A stretch of DNA of 64,000 nt. Origin: Anaerolineae bacterium (lineage in GTDB: Bacteria; Chloroflexota; Anaerolineae; Aggregatilineales; Phototrophicaceae). The notes under the pieces were generated by a model, which was given only the letters and a program-made list of their open reading frames with translations, made no database searches and had not been told where the DNA came from. The DNA lies in the NCBI GenBank assembly GCA_022843745.1, contig JALHNB010000001.1, positions 214,019 to 278,018 of the forward strand, given 5' to 3'. Shown piece after piece: positions 1 to 8,459 of this stretch; positions within the stretch are counted from its first letter, which is position 1; the number at the start of each line of letters is the position of its first letter. A program made the position numbers and the translations under genes.

Positions 1-1085
1 CCGCTGCGCACCGCGTCGATCACGGCTTGGATCATCTGCGTCTGCGTTTCCAGACCGATGCCAGGGCCGGGGGATACGATGTCTACTCCGGCTTTGATCG
101 CCATAATTGCGGCTGTTGGGTAGCCATATTGTGTATCAATCGCGCCCATATCCATCGCATCGGTGAGGATGATCCCCTGAAAGCCGAGTTCTTCGCGCAA
201 AATACCCGTGATAATGTTATGGGAGAGGCTGGCGGGCAGATTTTCTTCAGGCTCAAGTGCCGGATACCAGATATGTGCGACCATGACCGCTGCCACGCCT
301 GCGTCAACACCTCCGCGAAACGCCTCGATCTCAACCGATTCCAGCCGTTCGCGGTCAAGCCGGATAATGGGCAGTTCAGCATGTGAATCGACGCTCGTTT
401 CGCCATGACCGGGGAAATGTTTGAGAGTCGCCAGTACGCCCTGGCTTTGTAGCCCAAGCGCGACATTACCTGTGGCCTCGCCTACCAGATGCGGATCGCT
501 GCCAGGTGAACGCCGAAAAATGATCGGATTTTCGCGGTTGGTTTCCAAATCAGCGACGGGCGCGAGATTCATATTAATGCCCACCGCCGCCAATTCTTCG
601 CCGACCATCTGACCAACCTGCTGCGCGACTTGCGCGCTGCCAGTGGCGGTGACAAGGATCGGGGATGGCAATTGCGTAAAGCCATCGGTCAAGCGCTGAA
701 CGACTCCGCCTTCCTGGTCGATGGAGATCAAAAGTGGAACGCCGCCCGCGTCAGTGATACTTTGCTGGTAAGCGTTGGTGAGGCGCGTTATCGCCTGCGG
801 TGTGCCAATATTGGATGTAAATAAAACGACTGCACCTGGCTGCCACTGCCGCAAAAAAGCATCGCCAACTTCGGTCAACTGTGACCCATGCAGCGTCACC
901 ATGAACATCTGCGCCACACGCTGTTCGAGTGTCCAGTTTTCAAATGTCGATTGTCGGGCAGAGACGGACTGAATAGTAAAAATCAGCAAAAGAAAAATAA
1001 GAGAAAAAAGAAAGCGGTTATTTATCCTAAGAAATAAAAAGCTGACCGCTGAAAGCTGACCACTGAAAGCTGTGTTGTGCTTCAA
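1..1085 (-). CDS. Glycoside hydrolase family 3 (beta-N-acetylhexosaminidase type), C-terminus cut by window edge
   Basis: The minus-strand frame stays open from about 1085 to the left edge. It reads as an exported GH3 enzyme: a hydrophobic leader (FLFSLIFLLLIFTIQSVSA), then EQRVAQMFMV, DQEGG, NLAPVADL and the GH3 signature KHFPGHG. Further on comes LTDAMDMGAI, which carries the expected nucleophile Asp. Family members of the NagZ type remove terminal beta-GlcNAc from wall fragments or other glycans; the leader places this one outside the membrane. No in-frame ATG lies before the leader. The most upstream candidate is TTG at 1085, 7 nt after the upstream regulator's stop, so the two genes may be co-transcribed. 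The exact start is uncertain and the substrate is not provable from sequence. Confidence 0.85.
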   Translation of the reverse strand, partial: MKHNTAFSGQLSAVSFLFLRINNRFLFSLIFLLLIFTIQSVSARQSTFENWTLEQRVAQMFMVTLHGSQLTEVGDAFLRQWQPGAVVLFTSNIGTPQAITRLTNAYQQSITDAGGVPLLISIDQEGGVVQRLTDGFTQLPSPILVTATGSAQVAQQVGQMVGEELAAVGINMNLAPVADLETNRENPIIFRRSPGSDPHLVGEATGNVALGLQSQGVLATLKHFPGHGETSVDSHAELPIIRLDRERLESVEIEAFRGGVDAGVAAVMVAHIWYPALEPEENLPASLSHNIITGILREELGFQGIILTDAMDMGAIDTQYGYPTAAIMAIKAGVDIVSPGPGIGLETQTQMIQAVIDAVRS

Positions 1086-1092
1086 ATTAAAC

Positions 1093-1944
1093 TTACTGCG
1101 CTTGTTCGCTCAGGCGATAACCGATTCCGCGTACATTGACAATGAGATCAGCATCCTGTCCTGCTTGTTTGAGCTTGCGGCGCAAATTGCTGACATGCGG
1201 ACGGATCACTTCACGTGCTTCAGCTTCATCAACCGTATAACCCCGCACTTCGCGCACCAGTTCATGGCAGGACACCACACGACCGCGATGCGCCGCCAGA
1301 TACAGGAGCAGATCGAACTCAGTTGGGGTCAGGTCAATCGGTTGATTGTCCACTGAAATTTGGTAGCGTCCGGGATAAATCGTCAGAGGCCCCAACGTCA
1401 TGTTGGTGCTGATCGGCTCGTTAACCGGCTCATCCATTTTTGGTGGCTCGTCATCAAAATCGGCATCATCAAAAATATTTTTGACGACATCAACGTCAGT
1501 ACGGGTGAGTTCGCTGACATTGCTGCGAATAGCATCCAGCAGGGCGCGTCGCCGTTTGAGATTACGCGCACGTTCCACGCCACGCGCCACGCTCTGGCGA
1601 ATATCCTGGCTGGAGCTGGGCTTAATCAAATAATCATGTGCGCCGAGCCGCAGCGCTTCGACGGCTGTTCCGAGGCTTGCATACCCCGTCATCAAAATAA
1701 CGATGGCATCGGGCGCGACTTCCTTAATACGCTTGAGAAGCTCGACACCTGTCAGACCGGGCATACGAATGTCAGTGAGAACGACATCGTAGCGATCTTT
1801 TCGCATCGCTTCTAGCGCTTCCTCACCGCTGGCGGCTTCATTCACGGTGTAGCCGACACGCTGCAAGGTTTTGCTCACGGAATAGCGGATAGCACCCTCA
1901 TCATCGACCACCAAAACATGAGCAAGTTCATTATTTGAGTCCAT
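1093..1944 (-). CDS. Response regulator, receiver plus OmpR-type winged helix
   Basis: 283 aa. The receiver domain (residues 8-120) has the acidic pair VVDDE, phospho-acceptor D58 (TDIRMPG), the switch Thr (LMTGYAS) and K108 (LIKPS). Its style (TDIRMPGLTGVELL, GAHDYLIKP) resembles NtrC-type receivers. The output domain (about residues 190-280) is a PhoB/OmpR winged helix with LTPTEFDLLLYL and VNVRGIGYRL. The two are joined by an unusually long, acidic linker of about 60 residues (FDDADFDDEPPKMDEP). No histidine kinase is adjacent, so the partner is unknown. Likely role: phosphorylation-controlled DNA-binding transcription factor. Start ATG at 1944 follows GGCGGGG. The GH3 gene lies directly downstream and may be in the same transcript. 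Confidence 0.88.
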   Translation of the reverse strand: MDSNNELAHVLVVDDEGAIRYSVSKTLQRVGYTVNEAASGEEALEAMRKDRYDVVLTDIRMPGLTGVELLKRIKEVAPDAIVILMTGYASLGTAVEALRLGAHDYLIKPSSSQDIRQSVARGVERARNLKRRRALLDAIRSNVSELTRTDVDVVKNIFDDADFDDEPPKMDEPVNEPISTNMTLGPLTIYPGRYQISVDNQPIDLTPTEFDLLLYLAAHRGRVVSCHELVREVRGYTVDEAEAREVIRPHVSNLRRKLKQAGQDADLIVNVRGIGYRLSEQAQ

Positions 1945-2051
1945 GTATGACCCCGCCTGAATTAATTAATCCTTATACTTTCTTCAGGATACATAAATTA
2001 ACTTATTTTTGCAAATGCTACGGTGAGGGTAATGTAGGCCAATGCGGTGTG

Positions 2052-3461
2052 TTAGCAATCATCGTGATTGAGCGTGAAATAGACGGTCCGCTGTGAATCT
2101 GACCGTACCGCAAAGGACTCCCCAACTATCCATTGATTCTCGACAATAATTGCCGCAATCTGGTCATCTACGATCAATAATGGGGTTAGATCGCGCACGG
2201 ATTTCGGGATTTTGTGGTCAATCATCCATTCTTTGACTTTCTGTGTATGACCATTCATGCCGAACGGCGCGAAACGATCACCTGCACGGCGGGTTCGCAG
2301 CGTTACGTTGCTATCTTCAGAAATCGCCAATCGCGCATTTTTCAACGGCGTTAAGCTGGCTTCGATACACAAATTTGTTTCGGGGATGCGCGTGATGCCA
2401 GGAATATTCATGATAAATTCATTATTACTGCTCATCAGCGGCCTATTTTCATCGGGCGGTGGAGCATCAGCAAGCTCAATATCCAGCGTTTCATAATCGA
2501 CCCGCAGCCGTAAGCCATTCGGCATCAAAGCAATTGCGCCGGTTTTACCCTTCAACGCCAACTGGACGGCTGCAAGAATATGCTCATGGCCGGTTTCCGT
2601 GCTGCCAAGCTGCTGTGCTGCCCAATAAATGAATCGGCGTTGCAGTGCCGGATGCAGCCCGCGAAATATTACTTTTCGGATTCGTACTCGCTCTTTCGTT
2701 TTTTCAATGTCTTCGGCAATGATTTTTTTGAGTTCCTGCTGGATATAATCATTCTCGGCGGCGGCAACTTCCGCGAGTTGAGTCAGGCTGCGAGCAATTT
2801 GGGGATTTAGCTGCTGCAAATGGGGTAACGTTTCCAGCCGGAGATGATTGCGCAGCAGAGAAGTGTCGCTGTTCGTCGCATCCTGGCGCGGATTCAGGCC
2901 ATTTTCGGCGCAATAAGACTCGATCTGAGCGCGTGTGACGGCTAAAAATGGGCGAATCAGCGTCAAATCGGCATGATCGGGGACGGGCGCGTTCCACGCC
3001 ATCCCACTCAACCCCTGAATCCCGGAGCCGCGAATCAGGTGCATCAAGACCGTTTCAGCCTGGTCATCGGCGTGATGCGCGACAGCGATCCGCGATGTGC
3101 CGATTTCCCGCGCGACTCCGGCGAGAAATTGATAACGTGCGATTCGTGCGGCGGCTTCAATTCCGATTCGCTGCTCTAGCGCCATTTTCGCGACATCCAT
3201 CTGCCCTGCTGTGACAGGGATGCCCCAGGCATTCGCTATTTCAACGACAAAATTTGCGTCATCCGCGCCAGCCTGACCGCGCAATTGATGGTCGAGTGTG
3301 GTAATATGCAGCCGAAAATCGAGGGTCTTGCTCAGATGTTCGAGCGCATGTGCCAACGCCAATGAATCTGCGCCGCCGGAAACGCCGACCACGATGACCG
3401 CGCCTCGTGAAATAAGGCCATAATTTTCGATGTTTCGCTGCACAATTTCTAATAATGCCAT
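2052..3461 (-). CDS. tilS: tRNA(Ile)-lysidine synthase TilS
   Basis: 469 aa from the ATG at 3461. An upstream extension of the frame to 3590 would overlap mreB and has no support, whereas GGGGA sits 7 nt before this ATG. The P-loop PP-motif VSGGADSLALAHAL binds ATP. LDHQLRG and AVAHHADDQAETVLMHLIRGSG follow, as in TilS N-terminal catalytic domains, and a C-terminal TilS domain (RTRRAGDRFAPFGMNG, KIPKSVRD) recognises the tRNA. TilS attaches lysine to C34 of the tRNA that reads AUA, changing it from Met to Ile identity; it is essential in most bacteria. It is divergent from mreB, with about 115 bp between them. Confidence 0.95.
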   Translation of the reverse strand: MALLEIVQRNIENYGLISRGAVIVVGVSGGADSLALAHALEHLSKTLDFRLHITTLDHQLRGQAGADDANFVVEIANAWGIPVTAGQMDVAKMALEQRIGIEAAARIARYQFLAGVAREIGTSRIAVAHHADDQAETVLMHLIRGSGIQGLSGMAWNAPVPDHADLTLIRPFLAVTRAQIESYCAENGLNPRQDATNSDTSLLRNHLRLETLPHLQQLNPQIARSLTQLAEVAAAENDYIQQELKKIIAEDIEKTKERVRIRKVIFRGLHPALQRRFIYWAAQQLGSTETGHEHILAAVQLALKGKTGAIALMPNGLRLRVDYETLDIELADAPPPDENRPLMSSNNEFIMNIPGITRIPETNLCIEASLTPLKNARLAISEDSNVTLRTRRAGDRFAPFGMNGHTQKVKEWMIDHKIPKSVRDLTPLLIVDDQIAAIIVENQWIVGESFAVRSDSQRTVYFTLNHDDC

Positions 3462-3517
3462 CACAATGTCCCCGTGTATAACATCATAATCGCTATTATA
3501 GGGCGGTCTGCTGTGCT

Positions 3518-3545
3518 TTGTATTCCTTTTGTACCATGTTATAAT
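3518..3545 (+). promoter_or_regulatory. Candidate promoter of the mreB operon
   Basis: A perfect -10 TATAAT (3540-3545) lies 16 bp after a TTGTAT -35-like hexamer (3518-3523), about 33 bp before the mreB GTG. It faces the morphogenesis cluster and sits in the only substantial gap upstream of it. Confidence 0.5.
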
Positions 3546-3577
3546 GCCGCGCTGTTCAGTGCCGTTAGGAGCGCAAT

Positions 3578-4639
3578 GTGTTAAGCCCACTGGATTATTT
3601 TTTAGGGTTATTTTCCCTTGACATCGGCATCGACCTCGGCACAGCCAATACGCTTGTGAGTGTGAGGGGTAAAGGCATTGTCATTAACGAACCCTCATTT
3701 GTGGCAATTGAAAAGAAAACTCGCCGTCCCATCGAAGTTGGGGCGCGTGCGAAAGAAATGTGGGGTAAAAACCCGAAGGATATTCTGGTTGTTCGTCCCC
3801 TGCGCGATGGTGTTATTGCCGAATTTGAAGTTACCGAAGCGATGCTTCATCATCTGATCTCGAAGGCACATGAGCAAACCTGGGTGCCTATTCCCAGGCC
3901 GCGTGTCGTGATCGGCATTCCCAGCGGTGTCACAGAAGTCGAAAAACGCGCCGTTTTTGATGCGGCCATCAGCGCCGGGGCGCGTGAAGCATATCTGATC
4001 GAAGAACCTGTCGCGGCGGCGATTGGCGCGGGCTTGCCTGTACAGGAAACGCGCGGCAGCATGATTATCGACATCGGCGGCGGCACGACTGAAGTCGCGA
4101 TTTTCTCGCTCGGCGGTATTGTCATCAGCCGTTCGATTCGCGTTGCAGGTGACGAACTGGACGAAGATATTGTCCAGTATATGCGCACCAAACATAACCT
4201 GCTCATTGGCGAACCGATGGCCGAGAAAGTGAAAACGGAAATCGGCTCGGCTTATCCGCTGGCGCAGGAGCGTGTGATGACCGTCAAAGGTCGCAATCTC
4301 GTTACAGGCCTTCCTTCCTCCGTAGAAGTCAGTTCGATTGAGATTCGCGAGGCGGTTTCGCGTTCGATTGATATTATCGTGGACACCGTAAAGGACGCGC
4401 TGGACGACACGCCGCCGGAATTGATCGCCGACCTGATGGAAAGCGGTATCTGTATGGCTGGGGGCAGCAGTCAGCTAAAAGGGCTGACCGAGCGCATGGC
4501 TGAAGAAGTCAACATCCGTGTCTGGTTGGCTGAGGATGCAATGACCTGTGTGGCGCGTGGGGCTGGACGTGTACTGGAAGATTACAACAACCTGCGCCGC
4601 CTGTTGGCCGGACTGGAACGCGGCAGCACCCGCCATTGA
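3578..4639 (+). CDS. mreB: Rod-shape actin homologue MreB
   Basis: 353 aa, starting at GTG 3578 with TAGGAG 6 nt upstream. It shows the actin-fold nucleotide motifs: phosphate 1 DIGIDLGTANTLV, connect and phosphate 2 IDIGGGTTEVAIFSLGG, and adenosine motif MAGGSSQLKGL. GIPSGVTEVEKRAV is a conserved MreB stretch. MreB polymerises at the inner face of the membrane and guides the elongation complex (MreC, MreD, RodA, PBP2), all of which are encoded immediately downstream. Length and sequence are typical and no anomaly was seen. Confidence 0.97.
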   Translation: MLSPLDYFLGLFSLDIGIDLGTANTLVSVRGKGIVINEPSFVAIEKKTRRPIEVGARAKEMWGKNPKDILVVRPLRDGVIAEFEVTEAMLHHLISKAHEQTWVPIPRPRVVIGIPSGVTEVEKRAVFDAAISAGAREAYLIEEPVAAAIGAGLPVQETRGSMIIDIGGGTTEVAIFSLGGIVISRSIRVAGDELDEDIVQYMRTKHNLLIGEPMAEKVKTEIGSAYPLAQERVMTVKGRNLVTGLPSSVEVSSIEIREAVSRSIDIIVDTVKDALDDTPPELIADLMESGICMAGGSSQLKGLTERMAEEVNIRVWLAEDAMTCVARGAGRVLEDYNNLRRLLAGLERGSTRH

Positions 4640-4693
4640 TAGAGCGTGATATAATGCGCCCCCAATGAGTAAGTAAATCCAGGTATCAAATCT

Positions 4694-5554
4694 TTGCGAC
4701 GACTGCGTTCAAACCCGTTATTGTTCCTGATTGTGAGCCTCTTTACCTGTTTTGGCCTCATGTTTTTCAGCCAATCGGGTATTTTGTCCCCGCTTGAAGA
4801 CCTGGCTTCGATCCCGCTGAATGTGATGAGCAGCTTTTTTAATCGCATCGCCCTCAGTGTGAGCGGCGGTGTCACCGACCTGACCGACCTGCAAAATCTG
4901 CGCCAGCGCAACGCCGAACTCGAAGAAGCGCTCGCTCAATTTCAATCCGAACTGGTCGAACTGCGCGAAATCGCCAGCGATTATAACCGCCTCGCCGAAC
5001 TACTCGATTACACCACTAGTCGTGCTAATCAGGAATTTGTGACCGCCGATGTAATCAGCGTTGACGAGTCGAATCTGCTGCGCACGATCACCATCAATCG
5101 GGGTGCGCGTGATGGTATAGCCCTGGGAATGCCAGTCGTAACCGGGCAAGGATTGGTTGGACGTATCCTGAATGTCAGCGCCAATGCCTCGCGCGTGCTG
5201 CTGATTACCTCACGTGACAGTGCGGTAAGTGCACGTTTGCAATCGACGCGCGTCGAGGGCAGCGTCCAGGGGCAAACGGCGGGCAACCTGCGTATGACCA
5301 TGATCCCGCTAGGTCAGCCGCTTACGGTTGGTGATCTGGTCATTACGTCCGGTCTGGGTGGGAATTTTCCGCCGGATGTGATTATCGGCATTGTCACCAG
5401 CGCCCGTCAATTCGAATTTGAACTCTTTCAGGAAGCCGAAATCAGCAGCCTGATAAATTTCGATACGCTGGAATTTGTGCTGGTCATGACGAGCTTCGAA
5501 CCTGTTGATCTCTCAATTTTCGAGCAAGAAACCGACGAAACCTCTGGAAATTAA
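4694..5554 (+). CDS. mreC: Rod-shape-determining protein MreC
   Basis: 286 aa with a TTG start at 4694. One N-terminal membrane helix (LLFLIVSLFTCFGLMFFS), a coiled coil of about 45 residues (LQNLRQRNAELEEALAQFQ onward), then the beta-rich MreC domain with INRGARDGIALGMPVV and GLVGRILNVSANASRVLLI. MreC sits outside the membrane and contacts PBP2. The start is inferred from reading frame and helix position because the ribosome-binding site (CCAGG) is weak. It lies 54 bp after mreB and 6 bp before mreD. Confidence 0.95.
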   Translation: MRRLRSNPLLFLIVSLFTCFGLMFFSQSGILSPLEDLASIPLNVMSSFFNRIALSVSGGVTDLTDLQNLRQRNAELEEALAQFQSELVELREIASDYNRLAELLDYTTSRANQEFVTADVISVDESNLLRTITINRGARDGIALGMPVVTGQGLVGRILNVSANASRVLLITSRDSAVSARLQSTRVEGSVQGQTAGNLRMTMIPLGQPLTVGDLVITSGLGGNFPPDVIIGIVTSARQFEFELFQEAEISSLINFDTLEFVLVMTSFEPVDLSIFEQETDETSGN

Positions 5555-5560
5555 ACCCCA

Positions 5561-6064
5561 ATGGGCAACTACCTCAGCATCCCGATTCTGGCGTTGGCGG
5601 CAGTATTGCAAGCAACGTTTGTACCGCAAATTCGCTTGCTCGGCGGCGGGCCGGATTTGGTTTTCCTGATCGTCCTAGCCTGGTCGATTAATATCAAGCT
5701 GGAAGGTGGCATCACCTGGGCATTTGTTGGCGGAATTTTGCAGGATTTATTCTCCGCTGCACCGACAGGTACATCGGCTGTGGGTCTGATCATCATTGTG
5801 TTTGTGGTCAATCAATTGGCGCGTCAGGTACAGCAAGTCGGCCTGATACTGTTGTTCGGTTTGACCCTGGTTGGCACGCTGTTTCAACAAATCGTGACTA
5901 TTATCCTGTTAGGCTTACTGGGCTTTAGGATGGACCTGATCGGGGATTTGAACGATGTTGTCTTTCCAACTATGCTTTATAATCTCGTGTTGATCGGGCC
6001 GGTTTACTGGTTTATACGCCGCATTCAAAGGCGTTTTGCGACTGACAGCCGATTTTTTGTTTGA
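5561..6064 (+). CDS. mreD: Rod-shape-determining protein MreD
   Basis: 167 aa, with five to six predicted membrane helices and the family pattern GGGPDLVFLIVLAW, GGILQDLFSAAPTGTSA and PTMLYNLVLIGPVYW. MreD is an integral membrane partner of MreC in the elongation complex. It starts 6 bp after the mreC stop and shares its transcript. About 105 bp, with no gene seen, separate it from the PBP2 gene. Confidence 0.93.
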   Translation: MGNYLSIPILALAAVLQATFVPQIRLLGGGPDLVFLIVLAWSINIKLEGGITWAFVGGILQDLFSAAPTGTSAVGLIIIVFVVNQLARQVQQVGLILLFGLTLVGTLFQQIVTIILLGLLGFRMDLIGDLNDVVFPTMLYNLVLIGPVYWFIRRIQRRFATDSRFFV

Positions 6065-6172
6065 TTTTTCGTTACAGTTTTCGCGTTCGTGGAAACTTTA
6101 CAGTGTAGAAGGATAAAAAACTCAGCACTTCGCACTTTCAACTTTTGCTTAAGTGGTTTAGAGGTTTGAGTG

Positions 6173-8446
6173 ATGCGACTTTTACCGTTTCAGGGTTGGC
6201 GTTTAACGTTTTTTCAAGGCATTGTTTTTGCCATTTTTCTGCTGTTTTCGGTGCGTATGTATGATATGCAAATCTTGCAGCGCGACGAGTTTCAACTTCT
6301 GGCGGATGATAACCGCCTCAACGAACTGCCGATTTCGGCGTCACGGGGGGTCATTTTTGATCGTTATGGCAAGTCGCTGGCGGCAAATGTGCCTGCTTAT
6401 AATGTAACGATTATCCCGGCGGCGCTGCCGAGCGATGAAGTCGCGGAACTGGCTATTTTCAACCGCCTCTCAGCGCTGGTTGATGTGCCACCGACAATCG
6501 CGCTGGCTGCGGATCGCAGTGTGCGCAGCATCGAAGAATTGGTCAATGTGGGCGAAAGTATCGCGCCATTTCGCTCAGTGATTATCGCCCAGGATGTAGA
6601 CACTCGTGTTGCAATGCAGATTTTAGAGGAGCGCGTTTCCATGCCTGGGGTTGATATTCAGCCTGTGGGTGTGCGTCAATACCCAACAGGCGCCCTCACC
6701 TCGCAGATCATTGGTTATATGGGGCCGATCCCAGCGGAGGAAGCGGAAGCATTGCGTGAACAGGGCTATAATCCGGCTTTTGACCGCATCGGTTACTCCG
6801 GGGTTGAGTTCTTTCTCGAAAATATTCTTGCTGGTCAGCGCGGCCTCGAACTACGCGAGGTTGATGTCGCAGGTGAAGTGGTCAAGGTCATCAGCCAGAC
6901 CGAACCCATTCCCGGCCAGAATGTCCGCCTGACGATAGATGTTGATCTGCAACAGGCGGCAGAAACGGCTCTCTCCAACCGCCTCACGCTGATTAACACA
7001 ACGGAAGGCCGTATTCGCACACAATCTGGCGTGGTCATTGCCCTGAATCCGCAAACGGGCGAAATTCTGGCGCTGGTGAGTTGGCCGACCTATGACAACA
7101 CACGTTTCGCGCGTAATATCGACTTCAATTATTATCTGGAAGTTTTTAACGATCCGCTGACTCCTCTCGTCAATCATGTAACGAGTTCGCTCTATCCACC
7201 AGGATCGATTTGGAAAGTCATCAGCGCTGTTGGGGTGTTGCAAGAAGGGGTAATCGCACCGCAAACAACTTTATTTGACCCCGGCAATCTGGTTTTGCCC
7301 AATCGCTATGCGCCAAATGATATTGCGGCGGCGCAAAATTTCGTGTGCTGGAAGCGCGACGGACATGGCGCATTAAACATTATCGGCGCACTTGCCCAAA
7401 GCTGCGATGTGTACTTTTATCAGGTTGGCGGAGGAAACCCCGATATTTCGCCGCAAACACTGCGGCCCAACGGCCTGGGGCCGACTGATTTATTCCGATA
7501 TGCGACGGCAATGGGGATCGGTACAGAATTAGGCATTGAACTGCCGGGTGAACTCTCCGGACGTATGCCCGATCCCGATTGGAAACGTCGTATCTATGGT
7601 GAAAACTGGTCAACAGGCGACACCTATAACGCCGCTTTCGGGCAGGGTTATGTCACAACGACACCACTGCAACTGATTAGCGCTGTCGCGGCACTTGCCA
7701 ATGGAGGCACACTCTATCAACCAACGCTTATCAACAGCCTTCTGGATGCCGAAGGCAATGTGACCCAATCTTTTACGCCGCATGTGATCCGCGATTTGAA
7801 TATTGATAATCTAGCGCCGAACGATCTCATTACACTCCTGCCGATTGAAGATATGCTCATGAAAGGGCCAAGCAGTCTGGTCTGTGTCTGTGAGCAGGAC
7901 AGCGGCTATTACAATAGCGCACGCTGCGATCCTGAGAATTATCGTAATACCGTCAATGTCAGCCCGGATCCATTCGTGCAGCAGCTTCGTGAATATCGCA
8001 TCAACATCCCCTACAATTACCCATTTAACGGTGGCGTTTGCGATCCGCTGCGTTTTCCCAACGAGAGCCGTCCGTATCAACCGCCATTCGCCAGTACCGA
8101 AAATATCCGAATCGTTGAGCAAGGGATGCGCGCGACGGTAACAGAAGGCACAGCGCAAGCGGCGAACCTGCCCTATATCAATGTGGCCGGAAAAACAGGT
8201 ACAGCCGAATACTGCGACGATGTGGCACGACCATTGGGTTTATGTGTGCCTGGTAACTGGCCGGCTCATGCCTGGTTTACGGCCTATGCCCCTTATGAAG
8301 AACCTGAGATCATCGTGATTAGCCTGGTTTATAATGGTGGCGAAGGCTCATTGGTGGCACTGCCAGTGGTTGTGGAAACGCTGGAAGCATATCTGCGATT
8401 ACAAAATGAACGAGGCGACCAGCGAATCCCGGTTCCAACCTCGTGA
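6173..8446 (+). CDS. mrdA: Penicillin-binding protein 2 (elongation transpeptidase)
   Basis: 757 aa from ATG 6173, with GAGG 8 nt upstream (an adjacent GTG at 6170 is also possible). Numbering here is from that GTG. An N-terminal helix anchors the protein. The dimerisation domain includes RGVIFDRYGKSLAANVPAY. The transpeptidase domain has SxxK as PPGS(346)IWK, the second motif as SCD (411-413) and KTG at 675 (AGKTGTAEY). It cross-links peptidoglycan during elongation with RodA. Odd feature: an insert between the second motif and KTG (about residues 565-645) carries several cysteines (VCVCEQD, ARCDPEN, GGVCDPL), with two more after KTG (EYCDD, GLCVPG). These would be outside the membrane and could form disulfides. 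Confidence 0.95.
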   Translation: MRLLPFQGWRLTFFQGIVFAIFLLFSVRMYDMQILQRDEFQLLADDNRLNELPISASRGVIFDRYGKSLAANVPAYNVTIIPAALPSDEVAELAIFNRLSALVDVPPTIALAADRSVRSIEELVNVGESIAPFRSVIIAQDVDTRVAMQILEERVSMPGVDIQPVGVRQYPTGALTSQIIGYMGPIPAEEAEALREQGYNPAFDRIGYSGVEFFLENILAGQRGLELREVDVAGEVVKVISQTEPIPGQNVRLTIDVDLQQAAETALSNRLTLINTTEGRIRTQSGVVIALNPQTGEILALVSWPTYDNTRFARNIDFNYYLEVFNDPLTPLVNHVTSSLYPPGSIWKVISAVGVLQEGVIAPQTTLFDPGNLVLPNRYAPNDIAAAQNFVCWKRDGHGALNIIGALAQSCDVYFYQVGGGNPDISPQTLRPNGLGPTDLFRYATAMGIGTELGIELPGELSGRMPDPDWKRRIYGENWSTGDTYNAAFGQGYVTTTPLQLISAVAALANGGTLYQPTLINSLLDAEGNVTQSFTPHVIRDLNIDNLAPNDLITLLPIEDMLMKGPSSLVCVCEQDSGYYNSARCDPENYRNTVNVSPDPFVQQLREYRINIPYNYPFNGGVCDPLRFPNESRPYQPPFASTENIRIVEQGMRATVTEGTAQAANLPYINVAGKTGTAEYCDDVARPLGLCVPGNWPAHAWFTAYAPYEEPEIIVISLVYNGGEGSLVALPVVVETLEAYLRLQNERGDQRIPVPTS

Positions 8447-8459
8447 GAGTGAGGATCGT

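Noticed and set aside
3462-3590. 43-residue N-terminal extension of TilS
   Set aside because: It would overlap the mreB start and cross its promoter; the ATG at 3461 has a ribosome-binding site and starts the family-typical sequence.
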